Assembly: GCA_003116975.1 (NCBI GenBank)
Contig: BGKB01000061.1
Location: 186,001 to 250,000, forward strand
Direction: 5' to 3'
Source: Aurantiochytrium sp. KH105
Lineage: Eukaryota > Sar > Bigyra > Thraustochytrida > Thraustochytriidae
DNA: 64,000 nt
The stretch's first letter is position 1; the number at the start of each line of letters is the position of its first letter. Shown here piece after piece: positions 48,778 to 58,278 of this stretch. The notes under the pieces are model-generated. The model was not told the DNA's origin and did not search any database. It was given only the letters and a program-made list of their open reading frames with translations. The position numbers and the translations under genes are program-made.

Positions 48778-49737
48778 TTAGTCGGTTGCGTCTGCATCGT
48801 CGGCAACATCGAGCGGAACACTGGACCATAGCAAGGGAGAATCCGTCTCAATTGAAGCTGTGCAGCCATCCATTTCGTTGGAAGAGCTCACGAGACCGCC
48901 GAGTTCGAGGACTTGGTTCGACAAATTCCAGCGAAGTCCGGAAGTGGTGACACGTGCAGGCCCAGCAAGCGGCGCAAGTCCGCAGGTAGGACTTATGATA
49001 TCTTCAGGCCTGATGAGAGTGTGCTTGCCAGGTGCCAATAAGAGTGCTAGTGACTGGTCCGATAGCAATATGAGGTCCTCAAATGTTTTGTCGAACTTGA
49101 AGAGCATGCTTATATTTGCAAATTCGTGGTCGAGACGGCCTCCTGTTGCGCCAAGCACGATAACACTATAACGAGTGTCAAGCATGGCCTCTTCTTGCGC
49201 CTCAGCAATGATGGCGAGTGCCTTTTCTAAATCATGCTTGTCCTGGTCCGGGGCCTGAATCACGCGCGTGCCGCGTGCTTCGAAGAAGCTTCGCGATTGG
49301 GACTCGATCGAGTCAAGGTCGCCGACGATAAAGTTCGGTGTGAAACGCGCAGCGGCTAGTTTGTCCGTGGACTGGCAGGCCTCGTACAGTGCATTCGCGG
49401 CGCCGTCTACGCAGACGCGCAGCTCCGCAAGGTCCCAAAGGTGTTCCATGAAATCGGGTTGCAAGGCGTCGGGCCCGTCCGCCATGACAAGCACAAGCTT
49501 GATGGGCTGAGCCTGGCCATTAGCGTCTTCCCTGACCTCTTCCTCTTTCTTTTGCTGCAAACCTTGCTGTCCTCGCTGCGCTTCTTGCGCCTCTTGCCCA
49601 GGTTGCGCTTCTTTCTGTGGCGCCGGGCCGGAGGTGCTGTTGCTGCTGCTGCTGGCATGAGCGCCTTGTGCGCCTCGCAGCAAGCCTGCGAGGTCGCGGA
49701 GGCGCACCCCCGTTGCCGACGCTGTGCCGCCGAGCAT
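48778..49737 (-). CDS. TPK1: Thiamine pyrophosphokinase
   Basis: The enzyme converts thiamine and ATP into thiamine pyrophosphate plus AMP, giving the cofactor for pyruvate and ketoglutarate dehydrogenases and transketolase. Diagnostic motifs are VCVDGAANALYEA, FIVGDLDSIE, APDQDKHDLEKAL and VLGATGGRLDHEFANI, in the family order. The C-terminal lobe with thiamine-binding residues follows (ISPTCGLAPLAG). The core is of normal length (about 235 residues). The N-terminal 75-80 residues are a Gln/Glu/Gly/Ser-rich extension. The open frame goes up to a GTG, but the first ATG is 49737, giving 319 residues. The start MLGGTASATGVRLRDLAGLL might act as an organelle targeting signal; this is inference. 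Confidence 0.93.
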   Translation of the reverse strand: MLGGTASATGVRLRDLAGLLRGAQGAHASSSSNSTSGPAPQKEAQPGQEAQEAQRGQQGLQQKKEEEVREDANGQAQPIKLVLVMADGPDALQPDFMEHLWDLAELRVCVDGAANALYEACQSTDKLAAARFTPNFIVGDLDSIESQSRSFFEARGTRVIQAPDQDKHDLEKALAIIAEAQEEAMLDTRYSVIVLGATGGRLDHEFANISMLFKFDKTFEDLILLSDQSLALLLAPGKHTLIRPEDIISPTCGLAPLAGPARVTTSGLRWNLSNQVLELGGLVSSSNEMDGCTASIETDSPLLWSSVPLDVADDADATD

Positions 49738-50131
49738 GACTCCTTGCGACGGGCCAGGCGTGGGGTGAGTGGGAGTCTGGATTGCCCTGCCCTGCCCTGG
49801 CACTCGCTCGCTCCTGAGCGCGCGAGGCGTATCGATAGCGTTTTGTCACTCCACTTTTTGTTGGCTGCCGGTCACAGATTCCCATCTAACACAGGAATCA
49901 ACATTTTTTGGAGCTGCGACAAAGGAGGAAGTAGCTGCACAGATTGTTTTTATTGATTTAGTTTTCCTTTGGCATAGGCCTACTGCTACCACGTGCGAGC
50001 TTTTAGACACCAAGTTCGAACGTAATGCTGCGCTGTTCGTTCTTGAGAAAGACATGACATCATTTCTTTTGGTGTTCTCCCGTACGGGTTTGAGCATGGG
50101 CGCGGGCTTGGGCATGCAACTTATATAAGTT
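49738..50131. other. Intergenic region between two minus-strand genes
   Basis: About 390 bp between the homeodomain gene's stop and the TPK start hold the homeodomain 3' flank and the TPK promoter. I see no gene or recognised site. Confidence 0.45.
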
Positions 50132-52117
50132 TTAAAGGCCTTGGCCTGGAGCCTGTTGTGAAGCGGCATGCTGCGCGGGCCACTGGTTCGAGACAAGGTA
50201 AGGTTTGACACTTTCCCAACCGAGAATGGCCTCGTTTTGATGACCAAAGTAGATTTGGAAGCGAGGCTCCTTGCTTGAACGCGACGCAGGCGGGAGCACG
50301 TGGAGAATCTCGCCGTCCATGTTCTCGTGCATGATCTTGAGGCCCACAAAGGCCTCGCTGAGAAAGTTTTCTGCCCAATGCGAAGGATTTGAGTATACAT
50401 CCTGACTGAAAATGACGCGGGAAGGGTCTCCCGTAGGCCCAGCGCTGGGAATATGCGGGGCCGTGGCAGTTGAGGTGTCGAGAGATTGCGGACCGTCGTA
50501 GGTCCCTCGCGACTTGCTCTCTATAAGCTCTGGAAAATGGGCATCGAGGATATCAGCAACGTTGAGCGTTTGCAACGGAGCACCGAGTCCAGCGACAATA
50601 CTCTTCATAATGACTTCCACCTCGCGATCCCCACTGTATTTGCCAATAATGTACCAGAGCAGCAGCGTCCGAAAGTCTTGATCTCGTTTGATAAGCAGCG
50701 TTTTTAGCGCTTTGATGGCGCCATGACTCGCGGCGATCTGCACCGCACGTACGCATGGATACAGGACGGAATCCTTGGAAAGCAAGTTTTCAAAGACACT
50801 CGACATGGTCGGAGGCACTTTGGTGCGTCGTCGAGCTCGGCGAGCAGCGAATGCTGCATTTTCACCATGCGCGTCTTGGTCATGCATGTCGATACCACCT
50901 GACGTGACTTGATAAAAGGCAGGATCCTTGTCGAGATATAGCTTTACGGTGCGAAAAGCGCGCGAAATGTCCTTGGCGTTTTCTTCAGAGAGATTGTTCT
51001 CCTCGAGTTTCATGGAGAATCCATCCGTGTCTTTGCGAGCTCTCGAGACCAATCCGTGCTGCACGTCGTGGTGGTCCATTGCATGATTAACATGGCTTGC
51101 GTGCGATCGTGATAGCTCGTCCATCTCGTGGCCCGGCTGACTTCCTGGTTCATTTTGGTCCTGACCTTGAGGCTGTTGTTGTTGTTGTTCTTGTACAGAC
51201 ATGGGAGGTGGCATGGGCGGACCCTCTTGCTGCTGTTGCTGTTGCTGTTGCTGCTGGTCGTGACTTTGTTGCTGACCTTGGTGGTCATCTCTGTCTTGGC
51301 CTTGCGCAGATGGCTGTCCTTCCAGTGGGCCCTGGGCCTGCTGTTGTTGCTGGTGCTGTTGTTGTTGCGCATCTTCGGCACTCAAGGGGTGCATGGAAGG
51401 TTGCTGCTGCTGCTGCTGCTGGTGCATGAGGGTGTGCTGCTGATGAATGTGTTGCTGGGACCCCTGGCGCGCTAGTTTATGGGCCTGATCATCCCCAGTA
51501 CCTCCATATTCCCTTTTCTTGACGCGATTGTCATCGGCTCCATCAATGTATGCGAGCATCTTGGCGTCCTGGCGGTACTCTTTTGTCCTACGGTTATCGA
51601 ACCATTTCGTAATTTGTTGCAGAGAAAGGTTGAGCTCTTCGGCCAAGCGAACTTTGGCGGGTCGGGCAGCCTTGCCACGTGTCACCCGACCCGACTTGAA
51701 GGCCTCTTCAAGTTTCTCACGAACTTCTGGCGCAAGCGGAACACGTTTCTTGCGGAGATATTCTTTGCCAGCATAGACAAACTTGTGCACTTCTTTGCGC
51801 TCAATCTTTCGTTGAAGTTCGGGATCGTTTGCCATTTCTTGCATTGATCCTGGTGCCGACATATGGCCCACATGGCCTCCGTGATGAGCGTCGTGTGTCG
51901 CGTGGTCGTCGTGATCCTGCACAACGCTTATTCGCGACGAGTGCGCGGTCATGTCGTCGACTCCTTGAACATGGTGTTCCTGGTCTTGATCCTCTTCGAC
52001 TTCTTGTTCCTGGTCTTCTTCTTCTTCTTCTTCTTCTTCTTGCGGATGTTGCTGCGGCCGTAGTTCGTCTGCTATAATATGTGGATGCATGAGTTCATCC
52101 CTCGAGATCTCCTCCAT
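50132..52117 (-). CDS. Homeodomain transcription factor with long Gln-rich linker
   Basis: The 661-residue protein has a polyglutamate/Gln stretch (27-50), a homeodomain (about 125-192) and a long Gln/His-rich region (about 215-330). Two uncharacterised folded segments follow (about 440-560: SSVFENLLSKDSVLYPCVRA; about 590-650: RFQIYFGHQNEAILGWESVK). In the homeodomain, helix 3 reads LQQITKWFDNRRTKEYR with the W-F-x-N-R-R signature. The helix 1-helix 2 loop is about four residues longer than in Antennapedia-type domains (TALE proteins have three extra), so the class is uncertain. Predicted role: nuclear DNA-binding regulator. The start is ATG 52117. Confidence 0.85.
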   Translation of the reverse strand: MEEISRDELMHPHIIADELRPQQHPQEEEEEEEEDQEQEVEEDQDQEHHVQGVDDMTAHSSRISVVQDHDDHATHDAHHGGHVGHMSAPGSMQEMANDPELQRKIERKEVHKFVYAGKEYLRKKRVPLAPEVREKLEEAFKSGRVTRGKAARPAKVRLAEELNLSLQQITKWFDNRRTKEYRQDAKMLAYIDGADDNRVKKREYGGTGDDQAHKLARQGSQQHIHQQHTLMHQQQQQQQPSMHPLSAEDAQQQQHQQQQQAQGPLEGQPSAQGQDRDDHQGQQQSHDQQQQQQQQQQEGPPMPPPMSVQEQQQQQPQGQDQNEPGSQPGHEMDELSRSHASHVNHAMDHHDVQHGLVSRARKDTDGFSMKLEENNLSEENAKDISRAFRTVKLYLDKDPAFYQVTSGGIDMHDQDAHGENAAFAARRARRRTKVPPTMSSVFENLLSKDSVLYPCVRAVQIAASHGAIKALKTLLIKRDQDFRTLLLWYIIGKYSGDREVEVIMKSIVAGLGAPLQTLNVADILDAHFPELIESKSRGTYDGPQSLDTSTATAPHIPSAGPTGDPSRVIFSQDVYSNPSHWAENFLSEAFVGLKIMHENMDGEILHVLPPASRSSKEPRFQIYFGHQNEAILGWESVKPYLVSNQWPAQHAASQQAPGQGL

Positions 52118-53097
52118 CTTTCTAGCTACCCGCCGCGGGAGAACAAGCGTCTGCCTCGCCTCTTCTGGTTAGAGGGGCGGGGCCGCAGGGCCCTCGGTGG
52201 GGGGCGCGAGGGGCGGAGAGGGGGCCAGAGCGGCCACGGCCCGCGGCCGCTCGCGACTGCGCCCGCCGCGCCGCCTGCCCACCGCCCGCGCGCGCCGTCG
52301 GGGTCGCCGCTTCGGCCCGCGGTGGCAGGCAGGCTGGTAGCCCTCCTTTTGCAGTTCTGCTTTTGCGCCTTACGCTCCGGGCCGCCGGCCCAGTGGCGCG
52401 CCTCTGCCGCTTCCCTTCGCGCTCCCCCTCCCTTCGCCCTCTCCGCAGTCGGCCCACATGCCTTTTCATTCTCTCCACCGCGGCGTCGCCGGTACACTGC
52501 GCGATGGATGGGGCTGTGGAGACACATCGAGGGCGTAAAATGGGATGTGTGGGGTTGAAATTTTACAGTGACGAGAGGGGGAGGTGCGGGACGAAACCGG
52601 GCGAGGGTAGGGGGCCGGGATGAGAGGAGGTTGAATTTAAGGGGAAAGCGCCCGGGGACCGCGAGGGAAAAAACTTGAGAGCGCGCGAGGAAGACAGGCA
52701 GGCATCAAGGAGGAGCAGAAGAAGAAGAAGAATGCGAGAGCGGCAGTAGCGGCGAGGAGGGCGCGAAGTCAAGGCAAGGCTCAAGGCAAGACGAACGGGA
52801 ATTGTGAGCGCAACATGCGAACAGCAAAAGGATGATGGACGGAAGAAACACACAGGGATAATTATGGAAAAAAGAAAGAAAGAAGGGGGAGAATGACAAC
52901 GGGGTGCGTGGGGTAGCAAGTAAGTGGAATCGCGGCAGTGCGCGAAAACCAGCCGCACGCACAGGTAAATGAGCCTTTCCACAAAGGGCTCAAAGGAAGG
53001 AGGAGGAGAAGAAGAAGGAGTCTTGATGGGGCCGACCGATGACGCATTCGTTGACTTGACTTTGAGGAACCGCCGGAGGCTTTTGCCATTTGGTTGG
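52118..53097. other. Intergenic region between homeodomain and kinase genes
   Basis: This 980-bp region carries the promoter of the homeodomain gene (GC-rich, 52170-52340) and the 3' flank of the kinase gene. A purine-rich run of GAGGAG/GAAGAA words covers 52560-53030. Minus-strand ORFs here are Leu/Ser/Pro-rich consequences of that bias and are not called. Confidence 0.45.
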
Positions 53098-55956
53098 TTA
53101 AAATTCCTCGCACCAAAGGTTGGAGCCCGTGTAGGGCTCGCGAGGCGGGTCTGCGTCAAAGGTGTCGAAAGCAGAAGTATCGGTGGGGGAGGAGATGGTC
53201 GGAACAAAGGGCGCGACGCAGGATCTTGCACGAAGTTCATTCCAGGCCGCAGTATCAACGCCAAAGAACGGGTGGCGCTTTACATCGAGAGCGCCGTCGC
53301 GAAGACATCCAAGACGCTGGCTAGGGGATTTCGTGAGAAGCTTGCGCACGAGATGCTCTGCTGGGCGTACGTTGGTGGAGGGCCGGCGCGATGAAGTGAG
53401 CGCGACATGGGAGGAAGCCTTGCGGTCCTTGACGGGAACAGGAATGGAAAAGGTGTACTCGAGCTGCGCCTGCGAAAGGGACGAGGGAGGATTCATCTCA
53501 GTCTCGCGGATGCAAGCCTCGAGACGGGCGTAGTCGACCTTGCTGTTGACAATGTTTTTACAGACAGTGATTTGGTCGTCCGAGTACTCGTCTGCAAAAG
53601 GGGAAATGCCGCAGCAGATTTCGTAAATGAGGACGCCGACGGCCCACCAGTCGACGCCTCGGTCGTGCCCCTTGCCCAAGACAACCTCGGGCGCCAGATA
53701 CTCGGGGGTTCCGCAGAGTGTAAAGGTTTTCCCCGACGGTAGATGCTTGGCAAAGCCAAAGTCTGCAACCTTGACGAAACCCTCGCGGTCAATGAGAATA
53801 TTTTCAGGCTTGAGATCGCGGTAAATGACATGCTGGCTGTGCATGTAGTCAAAGGCGTCAACAATGCCGGCAGCATAGAATTGTGCGTGCGCGAGCGGAA
53901 GGCGATAGTGCTCCTGCATGATGCTAAAGAGCTCGCCGCCCTGGACGAACTCGAGCAACATGTACAAGGAGTTCCTGTCCTGGAAAGTGGTGATCAGCTT
54001 GAGGATAAAAGGGTGGTTCATTTCCAGGAGAATGCTGCGCTCGTTCGCAACGTTTCGCGTCTGGTCGCACTCGACAATGTGCGCCTTGCTCATGACCTTG
54101 AGTGCCCAGACGCCCTGAACGGATGCCTTGGAGGAGGCCTCGGCGAGATACACTGTGCCAAAGGTGCCTTTGCCAAGGATTTTGCGACGATGCAAATCGC
54201 GCAAGGAGAGCGCCGACGTGTCAACGAGACACATGCTTTCCCGCTTGCGCTGGTTTTCTTCAAACCGACGCTGCGAGGTATTGACAAGGACATCGGACTT
54301 GCCGCGCATGAGCTTGAAGGTATCGTAGGAGAGCGCGAAGCACTCGACGTCACCGACGGCAACACAGGTGGCGGCGCGCGGCTCGTTATTGAGAAGGGCC
54401 ATTTCGCCAAACCAGTCACCTTCGGTAAGCGTGGCAATGTGTGCGCCAAGGCTCTCGTTGCGCGAGTGCGCCGTGACGCTCGAGCCCTCGGAGGCATGGG
54501 ATCCGCCGGGGCTCTCGGCCCCCGAAGCGGCCAGCAGCTCGGCCGAGAGGACGTCGACAGCTCCGGAGCGAACGATATAGAACCGATCGCCGATATCGCC
54601 CTCGTGTACAATGATTTCCTGGTCGGCAAAGTTCATGATCTCAAACTTGGAAACGATGCGCGCACGCAGTCCCTTGGGTAGTTGTTGCAGGACCGGTACA
54701 GCCTCCATGACGCGCTTTTTCATGGTGTCGTCCATGATGGCGCGCAGTGGGCCAAGGTGCTCCTGAAAGGCTCGTCGGTCGACGGCCAGAAGCACGGTGT
54801 CGGTGAGCGTAACGACATCAGCGGCGCGAGGCTCTTCGGTGATGAGTGCGCGCTCGCCAAAGTGCTGGCCGGGGCCGAGCTCGACCCTACCGAGCCCAAG
54901 CTCACCAATGTTGGAGCACTCGACGGTACCTTCGCGAATAAAATAGCATACATCACCCTTGTCGCCCTTGCGCACGACGCGCTGTCCCGCGCGGACCTGG
55001 ACAACCTGCATGGAGCCGACGATAAGGTCGCGCTGTTCTGGGGTAAGGTACTCTGCGAGCGAAGGTATGCTATCGAGGGCTGCGCGGAACTCTTCCTGGT
55101 TGGCGAGATGCTGCTCGGAGATAACTTGGCGGAATGTGGCGCGGTCGATGGTCCACAAGCGCCCATGCTTGGTGGAGGATCCGCCGGTGCCGTCCTCGTT
55201 CGTGGAAGCGACGCAGCGGATGGTTTCGGATGCCTTGTTTTGAAAGAGAAGGGCATTGTCACAAAAGAAGGGTTCTTCGCCGGACCCTGACCGGAGCGTG
55301 GGGCCCGCGCTGGAGGACGCGGCGGCAGAGGTGAACTCAAAGGTGCCTTCCGCAATAACGTAAAAGTTGTCGCTCTTCTTGCCGGCCGTGACAACGGTGT
55401 GGCCAACCTTGGCCTTTTCTCTCCACATGTAGGCGACGATTTCCTCGCGATGCTTGTCTTCCAAGGAGCTGAACATGTAGCATCTTGAAAGCGCGCGGTT
55501 GATGGTCTCTACCTCTTCGTCGGTCTTTGGTATTTTTGACCTTGACGAGCCGGAGCGGTCCTTGGTGAATCCGCGTTGGAAAACAGCTTTGCGAGTCTTT
55601 TTCGTCGTACCGGACACGGATGTGGCGGCCACGGTGCGGGTCTGTCCAGCAACGCGTTCGTCCCTTTCGATCACGCTGCGGTCGTCCTCCTCGTCGAGGT
55701 CCTCTTCCTCGTCGAGGTCGGCGCCGTCGTCCATGATGACTCTCACGGCGTGGGTGCTGGTGCCGCCATGTTTGCTCGAGCTGGAGAGGACGAGTTCGTT
55801 GCCTGCGCTTTCGAACAGGGACGAGCGGTCGCTGGCGTCGCTGGTGCGCACGTTCACGCGGCCGTCCGTGGACGTCCCGTCGTCGAGGAAGTCGGCCTCC
55901 GTTGCGGCGGCGTGGTCGTGCACGCCATTCCGCTGCGAGCTCGACCCGCAGCCCAT
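53098..55956 (-). CDS. PKG-like cyclic-nucleotide-dependent AGC protein kinase
   Basis: The 952-residue protein carries regulatory and catalytic parts on one chain, as in cGMP-dependent kinases. It starts MGCGSSSQRN, predicting myristoylation at Gly2 and palmitoylation at Cys3, hence membrane anchoring. Three cyclic-nucleotide-binding domains lie at about 163-295 (degenerate, FCDNALLF), 296-425 (FGERALITEEPRAAD) and 426-560 (FGEMALLNNEPRAAT). The kinase domain (about 594-920) has GKGTFGTVY, ALKV, YRDLKPENIL, DFGFAK and the T-loop FTLCGTPEYLAPE, and the C-terminus ends EEF as in PKA. A roughly 45-residue insert precedes the RLG motif. In both intact binding domains the residue after the conserved Arg is Ala, the cAMP-type residue, not the Thr/Ser of PKGs. 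KKTRKAVFQ (119-127) may be a pseudosubstrate site. Confidence 0.92.
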   Translation of the reverse strand: MGCGSSSQRNGVHDHAAATEADFLDDGTSTDGRVNVRTSDASDRSSLFESAGNELVLSSSSKHGGTSTHAVRVIMDDGADLDEEEDLDEEDDRSVIERDERVAGQTRTVAATSVSGTTKKTRKAVFQRGFTKDRSGSSRSKIPKTDEEVETINRALSRCYMFSSLEDKHREEIVAYMWREKAKVGHTVVTAGKKSDNFYVIAEGTFEFTSAAASSSAGPTLRSGSGEEPFFCDNALLFQNKASETIRCVASTNEDGTGGSSTKHGRLWTIDRATFRQVISEQHLANQEEFRAALDSIPSLAEYLTPEQRDLIVGSMQVVQVRAGQRVVRKGDKGDVCYFIREGTVECSNIGELGLGRVELGPGQHFGERALITEEPRAADVVTLTDTVLLAVDRRAFQEHLGPLRAIMDDTMKKRVMEAVPVLQQLPKGLRARIVSKFEIMNFADQEIIVHEGDIGDRFYIVRSGAVDVLSAELLAASGAESPGGSHASEGSSVTAHSRNESLGAHIATLTEGDWFGEMALLNNEPRAATCVAVGDVECFALSYDTFKLMRGKSDVLVNTSQRRFEENQRKRESMCLVDTSALSLRDLHRRKILGKGTFGTVYLAEASSKASVQGVWALKVMSKAHIVECDQTRNVANERSILLEMNHPFILKLITTFQDRNSLYMLLEFVQGGELFSIMQEHYRLPLAHAQFYAAGIVDAFDYMHSQHVIYRDLKPENILIDREGFVKVADFGFAKHLPSGKTFTLCGTPEYLAPEVVLGKGHDRGVDWWAVGVLIYEICCGISPFADEYSDDQITVCKNIVNSKVDYARLEACIRETEMNPPSSLSQAQLEYTFSIPVPVKDRKASSHVALTSSRRPSTNVRPAEHLVRKLLTKSPSQRLGCLRDGALDVKRHPFFGVDTAAWNELRARSCVAPFVPTISSPTDTSAFDTFDADPPREPYTGSNLWCEEF

Positions 55957-56104
55957 GCTGCTGGTGCTGCTGCTCCGCCTCCTCCTCGCCTAGCCTCTCG
56001 CCTCGCCCGCGCGGCGCGCGGCGGGGCCACGGCGCGCGGAGAGAGAGAAACGAGAGAGAGAGCGCGCGGTCTGCCTGCGGCCTCCGCCGCTCTCGCGGGG
56101 CAGG

Positions 56105-56131
56105 TATGTATGTATGTATGTATGTACGTAC
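56105..56131 (+). repeat. (TATG)n/(TACG) microsatellite
   Basis: Tetranucleotide run of TATG units turning into TACG, in the upstream flank of the kinase gene. Confidence 0.85.
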
Positions 56132-56736
56132 GCGAGAGAAGGAGGACGACTCGTGAAACGTGGCAGTGGTCCGCTGCTCCTTCTTGTTCACAACAACCGC
56201 ACCAATAGGCTAAAGCTGGCGCGCAACAGAAACAAACCGGAGCTCGCACTTGCGCTTCTAGCTAGCAAGCAGGGGGCCGAAAAGTGCCAGCGGTGCACGC
56301 GCGGCACTAGCACGCACGCACTCGCTCGCACTCGCGCTCCCTCCCTCGCTCGCGCCGCGCCGCGCCGCGCTCGCCGCGCCGAGGTCGGGCCCGTGCCGTT
56401 GAAGTCTCCCCGTCTCGGCCCGCCCCGCCTCGCCTCGCCTCGCCTCGCCGGCAGGCTCGAGCGAGCGAGGGAGCGGCGCGGGTGGTAGCGGCAGCGGAGC
56501 GGCACGTGCGCGCGTGCAGGAAATGAGAGAAAGAAAGATGGCAAGGGCAGGTTCACGTGCACGTGCCCCGCGCCCGTTGCGGGAGGAGCCGCGGTCTCGC
56601 CGTCCCGCGGTTACTCGCTCACCCGCCCGCTCGCTCGCTCGCTCGCGCGCTCGACGCCCGTCTGCTCTCGCGCCTGGTTGGTTGGCCCGCGCCGAGGAGC
56701 GCGCGAAAGCGAGGTAAGGGCGGCAAGCTGCAACAG

Positions 56737-56763
56737 AAAGAAAGAAAGAAAGAAAGAAAGAAG
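56737..56763 (+). repeat. (GAAA)n microsatellite
   Basis: Run of GAAA units in the kinase/thioesterase intergenic region. Confidence 0.85.
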
Positions 56764-58161
56764 CTCGAGCTCGAGCTGGAGCTGGCACCGAAGTGGCCCA
56801 ACAAAAGGCCTATCTGCCACCGCGTCCGGTACGCGCGGATGCAGGCAAAGTCTCCGTGCGGAGCGTACGAGACGCAGGAGGGGGAAGGCGGGCGGGCCTC
56901 GGCAAGCGCGAGGCCTAAGCGCGTCTTCGAATACCTTCCCTCGCTCGCGCCCGCCCGCGCTGCGACGCTCGCGCGCGGGCAGCAGCTGCGCCGCGAAGAG
57001 GGCGGCCGCCGCGCCGCAGGCGGCGCCGCGCGGGCCCGTCTGCGCGCCGGCGCCCGCGGGCCCGGAGGTCTAAGCGCGAGCGCGTGCCGGGAGCCTGGGA
57101 AACGCGAGAGCAGCGGTGAATGGATGGATGGATGGGCCTCGCGTGGCCGATCTCTCCTCCCTCGCCCCGCCCTTCGCGACCGCGCGGAGGAGGAGAGGAG
57201 CGCGCGAGAAGAGGGCGCGCGGGGCCGACAGTCGGGCAGACAGCCTGCGCCCGCGCGAGGCTGGCCACGCTGCTGCTGTGCCGGGTCTGGACTGGTCTGG
57301 TCTGCCTGCTCAAACAGGCACAGCAGGCTGCATTGCTTTGCTCTGCTTCGTGTAGTTCGGCCAGAGAAAAGTTTTTTTCATCCCAGACACGGGACGCACC
57401 GCCTCGGTCTCCACCACTTTGCCACTGTCACTACACGTCCGCATCTCTTGTGCCACTGGAATGTAGATAAATATCAATTACAGCTTATTATCCCGCAGTT
57501 ATGAAATAGATAATCACGAGAGGCATGCGATTTGCACGAGTGTGGGACGATTGAAGTAATGCAAAGAGGAGCGTCTGCACGCGCTGTAAGGGTGATATCC
57601 CTACGTGTCCACTGCGGCGTGCTTGCATCTCCGTCACTGCCTCCGCGTCCACTGTCACGCACTCTCCTGTGCCACTGCGCACACCTTTGAGGGTTCCTCA
57701 AGGGCGGCGGCTCGATTGATCGTTTCGTTCGGGCCAACCTCGCTTTATGTATCCTCAGGCTCTCGTCCTCTCCATTCCATCCATCCATCCGCCGCGTCTG
57801 CACTGCCGAGGGCCCTATAATCAGCTAACGACAGCGACGCTGCTCGTGCTCTGGGCCACGCTCTCGCTCCGGCTCCCGCCCCTCCCGTCCCTCTTGGCGC
57901 TAGCCGCTCCAGGCACCGCGTAGACCGATCGCCTCGAAAAGGCAGGTCAAGCCAAACTGGGCGAGTGAGGCCAGGGCCGATCGACTCCCGCGCTGGGCCG
58001 GGCGCGGCGAGGATCATGACCAAGTCAGACGGAGCTGCGTAGCGACGACGATGTGCAGCAGTTCTACAACCTTTAGCCTACGTTGCTGCCGGGGTTTTGA
58101 CACGTGGGGTCGGGGTTGTCACCCACGATGACGGGCAGTCCCCGGCATTGCAGTCGCGAGA

Positions 58162-58200
58162 ATTGATCGATCAATCGATCGATCGATCGATCGATCGATA
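58162..58200. repeat. (GATC)n palindromic microsatellite
   Basis: Run of GATCGATC/AATCGATC units, self-complementary throughout, so it can fold into a hairpin in single-stranded DNA. Confidence 0.85.
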
Positions 58201-58252
58201 CTGGATGGATGGTTCAGGTTCCTCGCGACCCGAGCTTGTCGAAACTTGCAGC

Positions 58253-58278
58253 CTGCTGCTGCTGCTGCTGCTGCTGCA
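58253..58278 (+). repeat. (CTG)n microsatellite
   Basis: Eight CTG triplets ending in CTGCAG, 50 bp after the GATC run. Confidence 0.85.

Noticed and set aside
53743..54681. 312-codon plus-strand ORF opposite the kinase gene
   Set aside because: It is a shadow of the binding domains and kinase on the minus strand.
56557..57504. 315-codon plus-strand ORF upstream of the thioesterase
   Set aside because: Arg/Ala-rich, spans microsatellites, no domain or conserved pattern.
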